NCBI GenBank assembly: GCA_948146395.1
Contig: OX411552.1
Location: 11,179,686-11,243,685 of the forward strand
Source of the DNA: Fragum whitleyi
Lineage: Eukaryota; Mollusca; Bivalvia; Cardiida; Cardiidae
Length of the DNA: 64,000 nucleotides
Reading direction: 5' to 3'
Made by a program: the position numbers and the translations under genes. Below, one piece after another: positions 32,996-43,842 of the stretch (its first letter is position 1; each line of letters begins with the position of its first letter). Under the pieces are notes generated by a model. It saw only the letters and a program-made list of their open reading frames with translations. It had not been told where the DNA came from and did not search any database.

Positions 32996-35252
32996 CTACA
33001 AAAGATCAAGTTTATGAGTAAAAACCTCATTCTCTCACTAGTTTATTTCTTAAAACACCTGAATAAAAGGAGAGCAAGGTGGCAAATTGTCACAAGATAT
33101 GCTTGTTGCAGTGTTTGTTGGGCAGACACCACTGGCGATACCATAATCAAAATTTTTCACCATGGTGAAAAGACATTCCATTTTAAAATTCTTTGGACAC
33201 ATTTCGGGTTACAGGTCAAGGTCAATGTTAAAAATTAGGTTTTCTTGGGGTTTTTCACACTAACATTGAATGATAAATTTGAAAATATTTGTTCCCAATC
33301 TCAGAGCAGATATCTGATTTTGATTTGTCAAGCTGAATCTGGAATATTCCTGCTTCCCGTCTTTCATAGGCATATAAAAATGTTTAACTGCATTTTACTA
33401 ATTACTAATCCATGTTCATGATTTCATTCCTTAAATGGATGTATCTAATGTCAAATATTCTTAACCAAAGGTTTACTTCTTCTGCATAAAACCACATGTT
33501 GTTGGTACTTATTGGAATTATCTTATCAATACATTTCCTTTTAGTACCTACAATGTATGATTTTGAAATCAAATACAGTAAAACCCTTCTATTAAGACCA
33601 CTTTGAGTACTTTTTGATTTTTCAAGCCCAACCAAATTGAACTAGAGCTCTCGAAAAGCGGACTAATACCCCCACCAGCTTTGCCAAATTACAAGTGCAA
33701 TTAGAGCAGGACAAGTTTGTAGCAAAAATTGAGAATTCAAGCCTGTGATTGAATGAAGGTCACATTTTTTTCTTAAGTCAGAGTCTTGAAACAAAAAGGT
33801 CTAACAAAAATTTAACAAAAACTGTTTGTGACCCTGACCTTTGTGACCCCAAAACAAAGGACACTTCCTTGGTTCATAAGCAGAATTTGCATGAAGTTTC
33901 ATGATTCTAGGTCACTTGGTTCTTGGTTAGAGTCCAGAAATGAGAATTGAACAAAAGACTGATTGTGACCTTGATCTTTGACCTTTGTGACTTAGAAATA
34001 ATAGAGCACTTCCTTGGGTCAAAAGTAGCACTTGCATGATGTATCATGATTGTAGGTGGCTTGATTCTGAAAGAAGAGCTCGTAAATGAAAATTGAACAA
34101 AGGCTGACTGTGACCTCAACCTTTGACCTATGTAACCCCCAAACAATAAGGCACTTCCTTGGGCCATAAGCAAAATTTTGTATTGAGTTTCATGATTCTA
34201 GGTTACTTGGTTCTTAATTTTGAGTATAGAAACAAAAAGTTCTACGTATAGATGGACAGACATGGTGAAACCTATATAACACAGCCCCCCCCCTCATCCC
34301 CCCTCTGCTTTATAGGTGGAGGGTATAATGAGTTCAAAAAGGGAAAAATGAATCTTTGAAATTGCTCATTTCATAATGGACAATGATTTTTTTAAAAATC
34401 TTCTTTAATTCAAGAAGGTAAACTAAGATCTATTCTTATCAATGCTTATGCAAAAATTAAGACATAGGCCCTATCATAGAAGAGACTTTTCTACTGCAAT
34501 AATTTGTCTAATAATGTTAGTTTTGTTTTCAATTTAAAACTGAGGACCTCTTATTCCCTTGAACAATTTTTTTGGTGAGTTTGCATAGCGAATGACATTG
34601 CTTACATTACTTTCTTTGCTGAGTTATTTTTTTCTCTTCCAATATAGCTCTTTTGGGTTGGGGTGCCCGTTTTTCCAGGGTAGTCTGAAGGAGAGGTTTT
34701 ATTGTACTAGATATATTCATCACTCTCGCTTGATTTTGAGCATCTTTTCTCAACCCTTTATTTCTTAAATGTTTGCAATAGTAAGACCTATGTTCATGAT
34801 GAAAAAACGGTGCAAACTGTTTGCAAATTATACCCCACTTTGCACATACAAAGCAGGGTATAATGGCACACATCTTGCATGCAAGGCTGTTGACAAAGGA
34901 TTTGTGGTAATTTTGATAGCTGTTGATGTATTTATAGAGATACTCACATACACTCTGTGACTCAATTCAGCCCTGTCTAGCATCAGGATGACAAAACACT
35001 GGCAAACATTTTTTACTACTTTTCACAAATTTTGACAGGTAGCAAAGACTAAGATCAGCCTGCACAGATGTGCAGTCTGATCCCAGCCCACACTGCCTGC
35101 TTTCTACTTACATAATTATTGAGGGCACCCTAAAGATAACATCTGGTTAAAATATCTCACAAATTAGCAATTTGTTTCAACAAGATGTAAGTTAGACAAC
35201 ATACAGGCAAAGATATCTTTATACAATTTGAAAGCTTGTCTGTTTTAAATAC
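32996..35252 (-). other. D123-like gene intron with nested repeats
   Basis: Holds the pearl element at 33640-34328, a palindromic scrap at 34790-34870 (GCAAACTGTTTGCAAATTAT, TATACCCC), a related end near 34985-35015 and the short palindrome at 35053-35081. 33327-33365 resembles the CCCTTGTCATG MITE. Confidence 0.6.
33640..34328 (-). mobile_element. Pearl/HINE element, TTATACCCTCCACC family
   Basis: On the minus strand it starts TTATACCCTCCACCTATAAA, then a short CTGTCCATC stretch. It has three core units with CAAAGGTCAAGGTCAC-like text, then GGTGGGGGTATTAGTCC, and ends GAGAGCTCTAGTT. Orientation is opposite to the copy at 16947. Confidence 0.7.
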
Positions 35253-35382
35253 CTCTCATATATGCTGATGAACACTTTGGCTTCCTCAATATAAAATGGA
35301 CACAGAACTGTCGGGAATGTTTCATCTTTCAGTAAATCTATCCAGTTTTCTGTGTTCACTTCTAGAACACAATCTTCATAAA
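35253..35382 (-). CDS. D123-family ATP-grasp protein, internal exon
   Basis: 130 bases between acceptor TTTTTCATAAACAG and donor GAGAG|GTATTT on the minus strand. It reads YEDCVLEVNTENWIDLLKDE and FPTVLCPFYIEEAKVFISIYE. It begins needing one base from the previous exon and ends with AG, which the first base of 32995 completes as Arg. The FPT...P...EEA pattern fits the N-terminal strand of D123 proteins, where FP-x(n)-PL precedes the acidic EA helix. I found it by phase and family logic, not by length. Confidence 0.78.
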
Positions 35383-35465
35383 CTGTTTATGAAAAAGGAA
35401 TATCATAATTAAACTTATTCTTAATTCTCGTTATGTTGTTGTTTGCCTGCATCAATCGGCCCTTC

Positions 35466-35588
35466 GTTCAGGAAGACAAAACACTGCAAACCTTTTGCAA
35501 ATTATTACCCCCTTTGCTCGCAAATGAAAATACAAATTTAAGCAGTATATAATTCGCAAACAGTTTGCAGTATTTTGTCATCCTGAAC
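35466..35588. mobile_element. Short foldback MITE, GTTCAGGAWGACAAAA ends
   Basis: Left GTTCAGGAAGACAAAACACT and right (reverse) GTTCAGGATGACAAAATACT form about 40-bp arms that include TGCAAACYKTTTGC. Inside is TTACCCCCTTTGCTCGC. No TSD recognised. Confidence 0.7.
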
Positions 35589-36039
35589 AGTTTGGCAGTG
35601 TGTAAATTTCTATCATAAACGAAAATTGTTTGTCTACATCTCAATAATTGCAATCGAATACAATAAAAATTTCATTGGTTTAAATTAATCACCTGGGGAA
35701 ATCTGTTGCACTTTATTTCTGTATGAAATGAAATTGGGCATTTTTGGGACACCCCCTACCATAGATCTGAACTCAGAATTCCCTTATTCCACTTTCATCG
35801 CAATTTGATCAATTAATAATTGAAATATTTGTAAAATAATTTTTCATTACAATCATAGAGAAAAATCTATGACCAGTGAGATTAAATTACTTTAGAAAGT
35901 TTTAAGCTAAGATCTAGTTTATTTGTGTGGAGATTATCCTTACAGGTCTTAGTGAAAGCTTAGGCATATCATATAACCAAGATAATTTTGAAAGGTAAAA
36001 ATAATGATGATAATTGATTCTGTTCAGGCTTAATATAAA

Positions 36040-37130
36040 TTCTAAACAGTAGTTTTAGAGAAGAAGATTTTTTACATTTCATCATATGGCACCTTTTTGC
36101 AGTGATCCAAGCCCATAGAGCCAATGTCATCATCCAAATAGGAATTTAAAGCACAAATCTGAAAGTGCATGTTCTAAAAATCATTCCTGTGGAGTTTAAA
36201 TTCTGGACAGTAGTTTTAAAGGTTTTTTTTATATTTCATCATCTGAGAACCATTTTTCAGTGAGGCGGCCAATGTCATCAGCCCAATTAGAATTTTACGA
36301 AAATATCTGAAAGAACTTGTTCTTGTTCTAAGCATCCTTCCTGTGAAAATAGGTTGAATTCTGAACAGTAGTTTTAGAGAAGATAATTTCATATTTCATC
36401 ATATGGGACCATTTTTCACAGCAAGTAAAGCCTATGTTATTAGCCCTATCACAATTTCATGAACAGATCTGAACGAGCATGTTCTTAGCAACATTTCCCG
36501 TGAAGTTTGGTTATATTCTGAACAGTAGTTTCAGAGGCATTTTTATATTTCATCAAACTGGACCTTTTTTCAGAGATGTGGCAGCCGGTTGAGCCCATGT
36601 CATCAGCACAATCAGAATTTTACTAACAAATCTGAAAGAGCATGTTCTTAGCATCACTCCTAAGATGTTTTGTTGAATTCTGAACAGTAGTTTCAGAGAA
36701 GTATATTTTTTTAAACTTCACCATATGGGACTGTTTTTCAGTATTGCGGCAGCCTGTAGAGCCCAAGTCATCAGCCCAATTAGAATATTATGAACAAACC
36801 TGAAAGAGCACAGTGTTCCCACTGCTGCTTCAATCTAGGGGTAAAAATGGGTATTTTACAGCATGCATGAACCCCCTCTGAGACAAAGAAGGCTGTTTAC
36901 AAAAATAAGGGGTACAAGCTTCAATTTGGGGGTAAATCACCCCCATTTGAGGATTTTTGGGAACACTGGAGTATGTTCTAAGCATCATTCCTGTGAGGAT
37001 TGGTTGATTCTGAAGAATATTTTCTGGGAAGATGTTTAAAGAAAATTGTTAAGGGACAGATGCACTAATGACACCAAGCCACGACATAAGCTCTGTTGGA
37101 CTTAGTCCAGTGGAGCTAAAAATGACAAAA
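36040..37130 (-). repeat. Element with about six 155-165 bp tandem units
   Basis: Units carry GAACAGTAGTTTTAGAGAAG, ATTTCATCATATGGGACC, CATCAGCCCAATTAGAATTT and GAAAGAGCATGTTCTTAGCA. On the minus strand the start is TTTTTAGCTCCACTGGAC near 37125. The far end near 36000 is unclear. It is broken by a MITE at 36811-36968. It lies in an intron of the D123-like gene. Confidence 0.75.
36811..36968 (+). mobile_element. MITE, CAGTGTTCCCA termini, 5-bp TSD
   Basis: Starts CAGTGTTCCCACTG and ends TTTGGGAACACTG. The flanks are GAGCA (36806-36810) and GAGTA (36969-36973). Comparison with the other tandem units around it shows the uninterrupted text GAGCATGTTCTAAGCATC. Confidence 0.85.
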
Positions 37131-37300
37131 ATCTTCCTGATTTAAAAGTTATATTAGGTATAATTAACACTAATTGAATTATGGTACACAAAAATAGTTA
37201 CCAAATTATTTACAGTGATCCTACACATGTATAGGACAATAAAATATATGTTAAAATTACAGAATAGTTTTGGAAGGAAAGGATAAACTTTTACTGGAAC

Positions 37301-37415
37301 CTTTTATATCTTCCTCTTTCATGAATCCAGCAGTTTTAGGACTTGAGAAATCTTTCATCGGTTCTGCTGACTTCTTTAGCTTCACAGCCTTTAGTTGCTC
37401 TTCTAAACTTGACAT
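37301..37415 (-). CDS. D123-family ATP-grasp protein, first coding exon
   Basis: Starts at ATG 37415: MSSLEEQLKAVKLKKS, then PKTAGFMKEEDIK. An acceptor-like TATTTCAG precedes 37422, so a non-coding exon may lie upstream. If the donor is AAAAG|GTTCCA at 37300, the single leftover G completes a Val codon with the exon at 35382. An alternative donor GTAATT at 37260 leaves two bases and would need another exon in between. The gene link rests on strand, position and a plausible N-terminus. Confidence 0.5.
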
Positions 37416-37422
37416 GTCTAAC

Positions 37423-38833
37423 CTGAAATACCATTTCAAATTCCAGGTGAGAGTGTCATTTAGTACATGACATGTATTTATAGGAGAAATAATAATTAGT
37501 AAATGCTGTCTATATTTGATAAATTTTTGTAAAAATCTTTAGTTGTAAATCTGTTGTCACCTATGAGTCCCATTATAATATTCATTGATATTAAGACTTG
37601 TAGGTTGTATTAGATTCTTTATCTACAAAAAAAATATCAGAACTGATTGGAGACCAATTCTCACCAGTTATCGCTACCTGACCACTTTCACAATAAAGAT
37701 TCAATATTCATTTACAAAGCTGTTGTCAACATATATATCTTGTAAATTAGAACAGTTTCCTTCCCGTCTTTACAGTGAACTGGGTTAGTTGGCAAGAACT
37801 GGTACTTACCGAGAATCGGTCTCTAAGTATACTCCCGACTTTTATTAAATAAAATTTACTCAAGACTCAACTTTAAGTTTTTTCACACAGTTTTAAATAG
37901 ATAAGCCAATAAACAATATGGGATATGAGTTAAAATCCAAAACATCATTTTATCTATAACTAAGAAAATGTGTTTGTGAAACATGAATGGCTGGCCTAAA
38001 ATGGCAATTTTTTAAATAAAGTTAATGTTGTTTTGACCTTGACAGATGAGATTGACCTTGTCACATGAACTTGACCTTTGTATCAGTAGATGCACATTAT
38101 CGAGATCTATCATCATACAAATTATGAGCATTGTATTTTGAATACCCCAGCATCAAAAGATCAATGGTTTATTGTTTTACCGTTGTCTGTCTGTCCGTCT
38201 ATCTGTCTGCAAAACTTAATAAAAAAAAACTTGACATTACCAATTTCTTCAAGGCCACAGTCAATTAACCAGTTCTGAACTATGACCAGTTCCAGTTCGC
38301 TTTGTAAAACATATTAAAAATCTCTTTTGTCAAAAGACATGTCAGCTATTCAATTGTGTGTGTCCAAAAGCCTATCATATTTCTCTCACAGAAAATGTTT
38401 TTTAGCAGACTAAATTATTCAACTCCTCCAGATGCTTGACCTTTTCAATATTCATCTCGCATCAAAAGGTATTTCAGACACCTGAAAAAATGTGTCTTCG
38501 AAAAACAAACTCAAATTCTGGCTGAAATAAGCATGTAATGAAAGTCAATATTTTTCAATTTATGCAAAATTATTCATTTAACCGAGGAATACTAGCAATC
38601 TTAATAGAAAATGCTGGCAAGCAAGAAAACACATAGGTTAGTTAGGGTTGTGACTTAACCAATCCCAGTAAGTCTGAAACATTTGGAATATAGTTTGGGA
38701 TAAAGTTCATTGAAAAAGTGGTATTAGAGGTTTTTCTGATGATTTTTGGTTAAAAACACAATCCTAGTGCAAGTATTATTTCTTGTCTCAAAATATGCAA
38801 ACTGAAATGCTATCAACCTACTGAGGAATCATG
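37423..38833. other. Spacer upstream of the D123-like gene
   Basis: Contains a fragment with GACCTTGACAGATGAG, GACCTTGTCACATG and CTGTCTGTCCGTCTATCTG (38035-38210), a scrap of a pearl element. Otherwise AT-rich; the gene's promoter is expected here. Confidence 0.45.
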
Positions 38834-38837
38834 TTAA

Positions 38838-39058
38838 CCCTTTGCTGTTTAATCCCTGCATTTTACGTGCCTGTGATTTTATGAATGAGAAAACATTGTG
38901 AAAAAAGAAGAAATTGCTTCTGACAAGCAATTTCTTCTTTTTCCACACTATTTTCTACCCTACTGAATGGTTATTTTTCAAATTAAATCCACTTTAAATT
39001 TTCGTCTGCAAAACCTTTGAATTTCGATAGGTCTAAAATTTTGTAAAACAGGAAAGGG
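38838..39058 (+). mobile_element. TTAA-type MITE, full copy
   Basis: TTAA at 38834-38837 and 39059-39062, ends CCCTTTGCTGTTT ... AAAACAGGAAAGGG, central GAAGAAATTGC hairpin. Very similar to the copy at 18673. Confidence 0.9.
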
Positions 39059-39234
39059 TTAAAATGGTAATTAAAATGATTCTAACCTAACAAAAATTGG
39101 CCAACACCACAATTGATCATTAATAAATAGCAATTCTTGGATAAAAAGTACTTTGAATCTCTCTCTGGCAGTTGAAATCAATAGGCTATGTCCCATGTTC
39201 TAAACTGGTTCAATTTCATCACTTATATTAAGGC

Positions 39235-39432
39235 AATGGTTTGGTCTATACCAGGTATATTGGTCTATATAATCTCTCTAGATTCTGCTTCCTAGAAAAT
39301 TCACCAGTACTCGCATCGAATGTGTGGGCCAATGAAAGAACCAAGATCAATGGCCGCACCTGGAAATCGAACTAAGGACCTTTGGGTCAACAAGCTGACG
39401 CTCTGCCTCTAGACCATTGACACCACAAGGCA
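39235..39432 (-). mobile_element. tRNA-derived SINE, second family
   Basis: The minus strand begins GTGGTGTCAATGGTCTAGAG (A-box region), then TTAGTTCGATTTCCAGG (B-box region). The body has TTCTTTCATTGGCC, GCGAGTACTGGTGA and GAAGCAGAATCTAGAG, as in the copy at 27422. Confidence 0.8.
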
Positions 39433-39649
39433 ATGGCTTTATATCAAACTTATTGTAGTGTATTAAACACTGTTAAACTTTGGCTTATTTTAAAGAAAAA
39501 TAAAGTGTCTTTCAAATCATATAAAGATTTTTATGCAAAACAGGACAATTAGTTCAAGCAGAGCTTTCAAAGGGAAAGTAGACTTGAACTGGTCCAATGA
39601 CTGTAGCCTTGAAGTTCAGGTAATAAGTGATTCATATCGACAAGAATGG

Positions 39650-42440
39650 GGGAGTTGTTAAAACTTCATCCACTACTGATGGCCATTCTGCTTTGCCCTC
39701 TCCTGGGGCAAGCAAGGCCTTGGTAAAAAACTAACTACCAATGAACCTGATACTGTAAATATGTTCAAGTTCAACAGTGTTAATGGTTTAATTTCAAGTT
39801 CAGAGGCATGTTTGAAGTCACCCAAGTTTGATATTTGTGCTAATTCTGTGGCATTATCTGCATCACCAGATGTTAGGGAAGAAAGTAATATTGACTCATT
39901 TACTACTGATGATTCGGCATCAATTACTTCTGACAATACTTTTCTTTATTCAATTCACGAAGACTCCTACGGTTTAAGTGATATTTCAAGTGATGATATA
40001 ATTATTTACTCTTTTAATACTTCTATGGATAGTATCAGCAGTGTAGACTCATTGACTAACAGTGGACAATCAAATACTTTTAAATGCCTTTACACTAATG
40101 CACAAAGTATTGTGAATAAGCATTTTGAACTTCAAGCCTTAATTGATATTCACAAGCCAGATATAGTTGGTATTACCGAAACATGGTTGAACTGTAAAAT
40201 TTCTGATAAAGAATTCAATATTGAGGGATACCACAAGACAGTTCGCCAAGACAGACTTGATGCTAAAGATGGAAGAGGAGGTGGTGTTATGTTTATCATT
40301 AAAGATTCTATTAATTTTGTTCAAGTATACCCAGAAAACAGCAAAGATTTCACAAACTCTCTTTGGATTGAAGTGAGCATTGACAGAAAAAGCGTAGTAT
40401 TTGGTATGATAATGCTATTTTCTTGAATACAGTTATGGATAATTTCTTACACCAACATGTTACCTTTCCAACAAGAGAGGACAATATTGACAATATCTTG
40501 TTCTAGCCTCAGATCCAAATATAATTAGAAACATTGATTGCATTGGAAAATTGAGCGACAGTGACAATAATCTTATATTGGCTGACCTCAACATGGACAG
40601 AACGCTTGTTGAAAATACTCAAGAAATCCCAGATTGGAAAAGAGCTAATACGGAAGGGATAAGACAGGACCTCAAACTAGACTGGGAAAAGGAATTTAAT
40701 GGTCAGGATACCCATATGTGTTGGACAATATTCATAGATATACTTAATCAAAGTATTAAAGAAAATGTACCGATGAAAAAGAGGAAAACAAAGATTGACA
40801 AAAAAGTATGGTTGACACGTAATATAATAAGGGAAATAAGACGGAAAAAACGTTTGTTCAAAAAATATAAAGTCACTCGTGAACCTCACACATTTAACAA
40901 ATACAAAGAAGCAGAGCGCAGTGTTAAGGAACTGATTAAAAATTCTATACACAGCTTCGAGCAAAAGTTGGCAGACAAAACTAAGCATGACACCAAATCA
41001 TTCTACAAATATGTAAGAAGTAAACAGCAAGTTAGAGAAAGTATCAGTCCTCTGAAAGGGCAAAATGGTGAAATTAGTGCTGATGCAAAATTTATTGCTG
41101 AGGAGCTGAACTCGTTTTTTGCCAAGTCATTTACTTGTGAAAATATTTTCAAACACTACAGAGCCAGATTTTTCATTTAATGGAAAAGACAAACTAAAGG
41201 AAATTAACATTACCCCTGGATAAGTCCAAAAGCATTTACTAAAATTGAAAAGACATAAATCACCTGGCCCTGACAATATTGGATCATCATTACTGCTTGA
41301 TATTTGTGATTTTGTGACACAACCACTTAGCATTATTTTTAATCGTAGTCTCAAAACCAGCGAAGTACCGATGGATTGGAAACAAGCTAACGTTACACCC
41401 ATATTTGAAAAAGGAGATAAAGCGGACCCTGGAAATTATCGACCCATTAGTCTTACATCACAAGTCTGCAAAGTTCTGGAGTCTATTATACGGAAGAAAT
41501 TGTTTCTCACCTGAATGAACATGCATTGCTACTACAGTCTCAACATGGTTTCACCAAAGGAAAATCTTGCCTTACTAATTTACTCACATTCCTTGAGGAT
41601 ATTACAAAAATAATTGACGAGGGGAAACCAATGGATATTATATACCTTGAGTCAAGGCTTGACTTTAGTAAGGCCTTTGATAAGGTGCCTCATCAAAGAC
41701 TTATCAATAAAATTCTACAACATGGAATCTCTAGTGATGTAACCTCGTGGATTGCTGAGTGGCTGAGGGGTCGACAACAGCGAGTCGTTTTAAATGGCGA
41801 AGAATCTTGTCTTGAAGAAGTCCTATCTGGTGTACCTCAGGGATCAGTCCTGGGACCTACTTTATTCCTGATTTTCGTGAATGACATTGACAATGTCATT
41901 AACAGCTTTATTCAGTACCATCTGATAGTGAAATCTCTATTTTGCAAGATGATGTGGACAACCTCTGTAATGTCGGAGGAATGGCAAATGGTTTTTAATG
42001 TTAACAAATACAAGACTGTACACATAGGTCACAATAATAGTAACCATGTGCATACCATGAACAATCAACAACTAGAAAATGTTACAGAAGAAACCGATTT
42101 AGGAATTATAATTTCAAACGACTTAAAGCCATCAAAGCAATGCGTAAGTGCAGCTAAAAAGGCAAATATGACTCTTGGAATGATTAAACGCCACATAGTA
42201 TCAAGAGACAAGCACACTATTTTAAGACTGTATAAGGGACTTGTTAGACCAAAGCTTGAATATTATATACAAGCCTGGAATCCTTCATTGAAAAAAGATA
42301 TTTAACTTTTGGAACAAGTACAACACAGAGCAACTAAACTCATACTAGAACTTTCCCATCTAACATATCACGACAGACTTAAAGAACTACATTTAACCAC
42401 TCTTGAACTAAGAAGACACAGAGGAGATTTAATTACCTAC
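39650..42440 (+). pseudogene. CR1-like LINE, broken ORF2
   Basis: 39761-40426 holds an N-terminal region and the endonuclease start (CLYTNAQSIVNKHFELQ, DIVGITETWL, GRGGGVMFIIKDSI). A stop and deletions follow. 40551-41180 is the linker (NIIREIRRKKRLFKKYK, SFYKYVRSK). 41245-41514 starts the RT (KSPGPDNIGSS, NYRPISLTS). 41526-42305 gives QHGFTKGKSCLTNLL, LDFSKAFDKVPHQRL and SGVPQGSVLGPTLF. The YADD region is missing: LILIV-type text runs through a frameshift into EEWQMVFNVNKYK. The ending [19 protein letters not shown] is in frame after one stop at 42303. Dead copy; the 3' end is cut by the minus LINE. Confidence 0.9.
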
Positions 42441-43255
42441 CTTTTGTCTACCTTTTGTCTTCTGGGGAACTTAGTAACCCCTATATGGGTTGTCATCCCC
42501 TTCTAATTTGGTTTCTCCTATCTCCAGTCCGGTTGAGCTAATTTTCACTATTATTAATACACATTTGAGACGTCAAAACGCTTATGTACCCATAGTTTGT
42601 CGAGTTTGCTCTTGAAGACGTCCACTTTTTTGGATGTAATGATATCTTCCGGGAGGTTGTTCCATACATTCACAGTACGAAGTGAAAAAGAATTTAAACG
42701 TAGGGATTTCTTCGCTATCTGCTTATTTAGTTTTAAACAGTGTCCTTGGAGGTGATCTGATTCCGCAAAGGTAAAAAACGTTGAAGAGTCAATGGGCCTA
42801 CTTATTTCTCGCCCTATCGTGGCCCGATTTTCAGCTTGAACCCAGCTGTGCATTCAGGTTGACAAACCGGTTTAAGTGATATCCGGCTTTACCCGTATAC
42901 TTGCCTGTAAAGCGGGGTATAATTTGAAACCGGTTTGCAACCTTTTTCAGTCTGAATGCAGGGCGGGTTTCAAGCCGAAAATCGGGCCACGATAGGGCGA
43001 GAAATAAGTAGGCCCAATGTTGTCGATATGGTGTATTATTTTGAAAACTTGGATCTGATCAAATCTTTGTCTGCGATAGTCCATAGACGGTAGGTTAAGT
43101 TCCCGAAGACGTTCTTCATACAAGTGGCTCTGCGTTGAACGTTTTCAATAATTTGTTTACTCTTTTTCATAATTGGGTATGCAGCCAGATTACAATAATC
43201 GAGATGGGAACGGACCAGTGATTTGTATAAAGTCAAAAATAGTTGAAACATTCAA
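42441..43255 (-). pseudogene. CR1-like LINE 3' fragment, inserted into the previous LINE
   Basis: Reads LYKSLVRSHLDYCNLAAYP and RRATCMKNVFGNL (43251-43036), then, past an inserted MITE, STFFTFAESDHLQGHCLKL and SFSLRTVNVWNNLPEDI to SNVY and stop (42554). The 3' untranslated stretch ends in a doubled 11-mer (GACAAAAGGTA) at 42441-42465, a typical LINE tail of short repeats. 5'-truncated at about 43255. Confidence 0.85.
42795..43014. mobile_element. MITE with GGCCTACTTATTTCTCGCCC ends, 5-bp TSD
   Basis: About 38-bp terminal inverted repeats, GGCCTACTTATTTCTCGCCC...CCCGATTTTC and its reverse complement. CAATG flanks it at 42790-42794 and 43015-43019. The interior has AAGCGGGGTATAATTTG and GAAACCGGTTTGCAACC, related to palindromic scraps at 34790 and 35466. 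Confidence 0.88.
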
Positions 43256-43842
43256 AATCCATAAAGGTAAAGAAGGCATCAACTGTGACCATCTCTTCGG
43301 GTGGGTATAAAACGCAGACCAGACTTAGCAGACCAGCAGACTGCAGACTAGCAGACTGCAGACAAAAGGGGTATAAAAAGCAGACGAAATGCTAGCAGAC
43401 CAGGTATATATTGATGACCTGGAGGATATTATTACATAATATTGGGTAATGTGAGATAGTGGAACTGACATGGGACTGCCAGTAGATCTATATCACCAGG
43501 TGCACTGTTTCCATAGGGACCACAATTTATGTAAGAGAATGTGTTGATATGTTTGATGTATTGACACTTTAATCAGGAACTTGTAATTAGGCTTAGGCAG
43601 ATTCTATATTTTTTCCATTTTCACATCTTGTTCTTGTTGTTCATTTTGTTTTAAAAAGATGTAACCTTTCTAAAATATATTGAAGCAGGCTAATTTGCTA
43701 TAAAAATTGTAAAAAGAAAAGTGTCATTTTTTTTTTTTTTTTTTAATGAAATTGATTTTTACTTTTTTAATCATCAGTGTACAATATGGCATGCTTATAA
43801 GTGCAAAAATTGATATTAGTTACAAAATCAATGTTTTGATTG
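43256..43842. other. Spacer with a GCAGAC-rich tract
   Basis: 43308-43405 is an irregular repeat of CAGACTAGCAGACTGCAGAC-type words. The rest is AT-rich, with a T run near 43727-43744. No gene. Confidence 0.5.

Noticed and set aside
32996..33030. ATG start MRFLLINLIFC for the D123 exon
   Set aside because: It contains the splice acceptor TTTTGTAG, and the true upstream exon at 35253-35382 matches in phase.
40551..41180. Independent 209-codon gene
   Set aside because: It begins at a TTG and is the endonuclease-RT linker of the broken LINE at 39650-42440.
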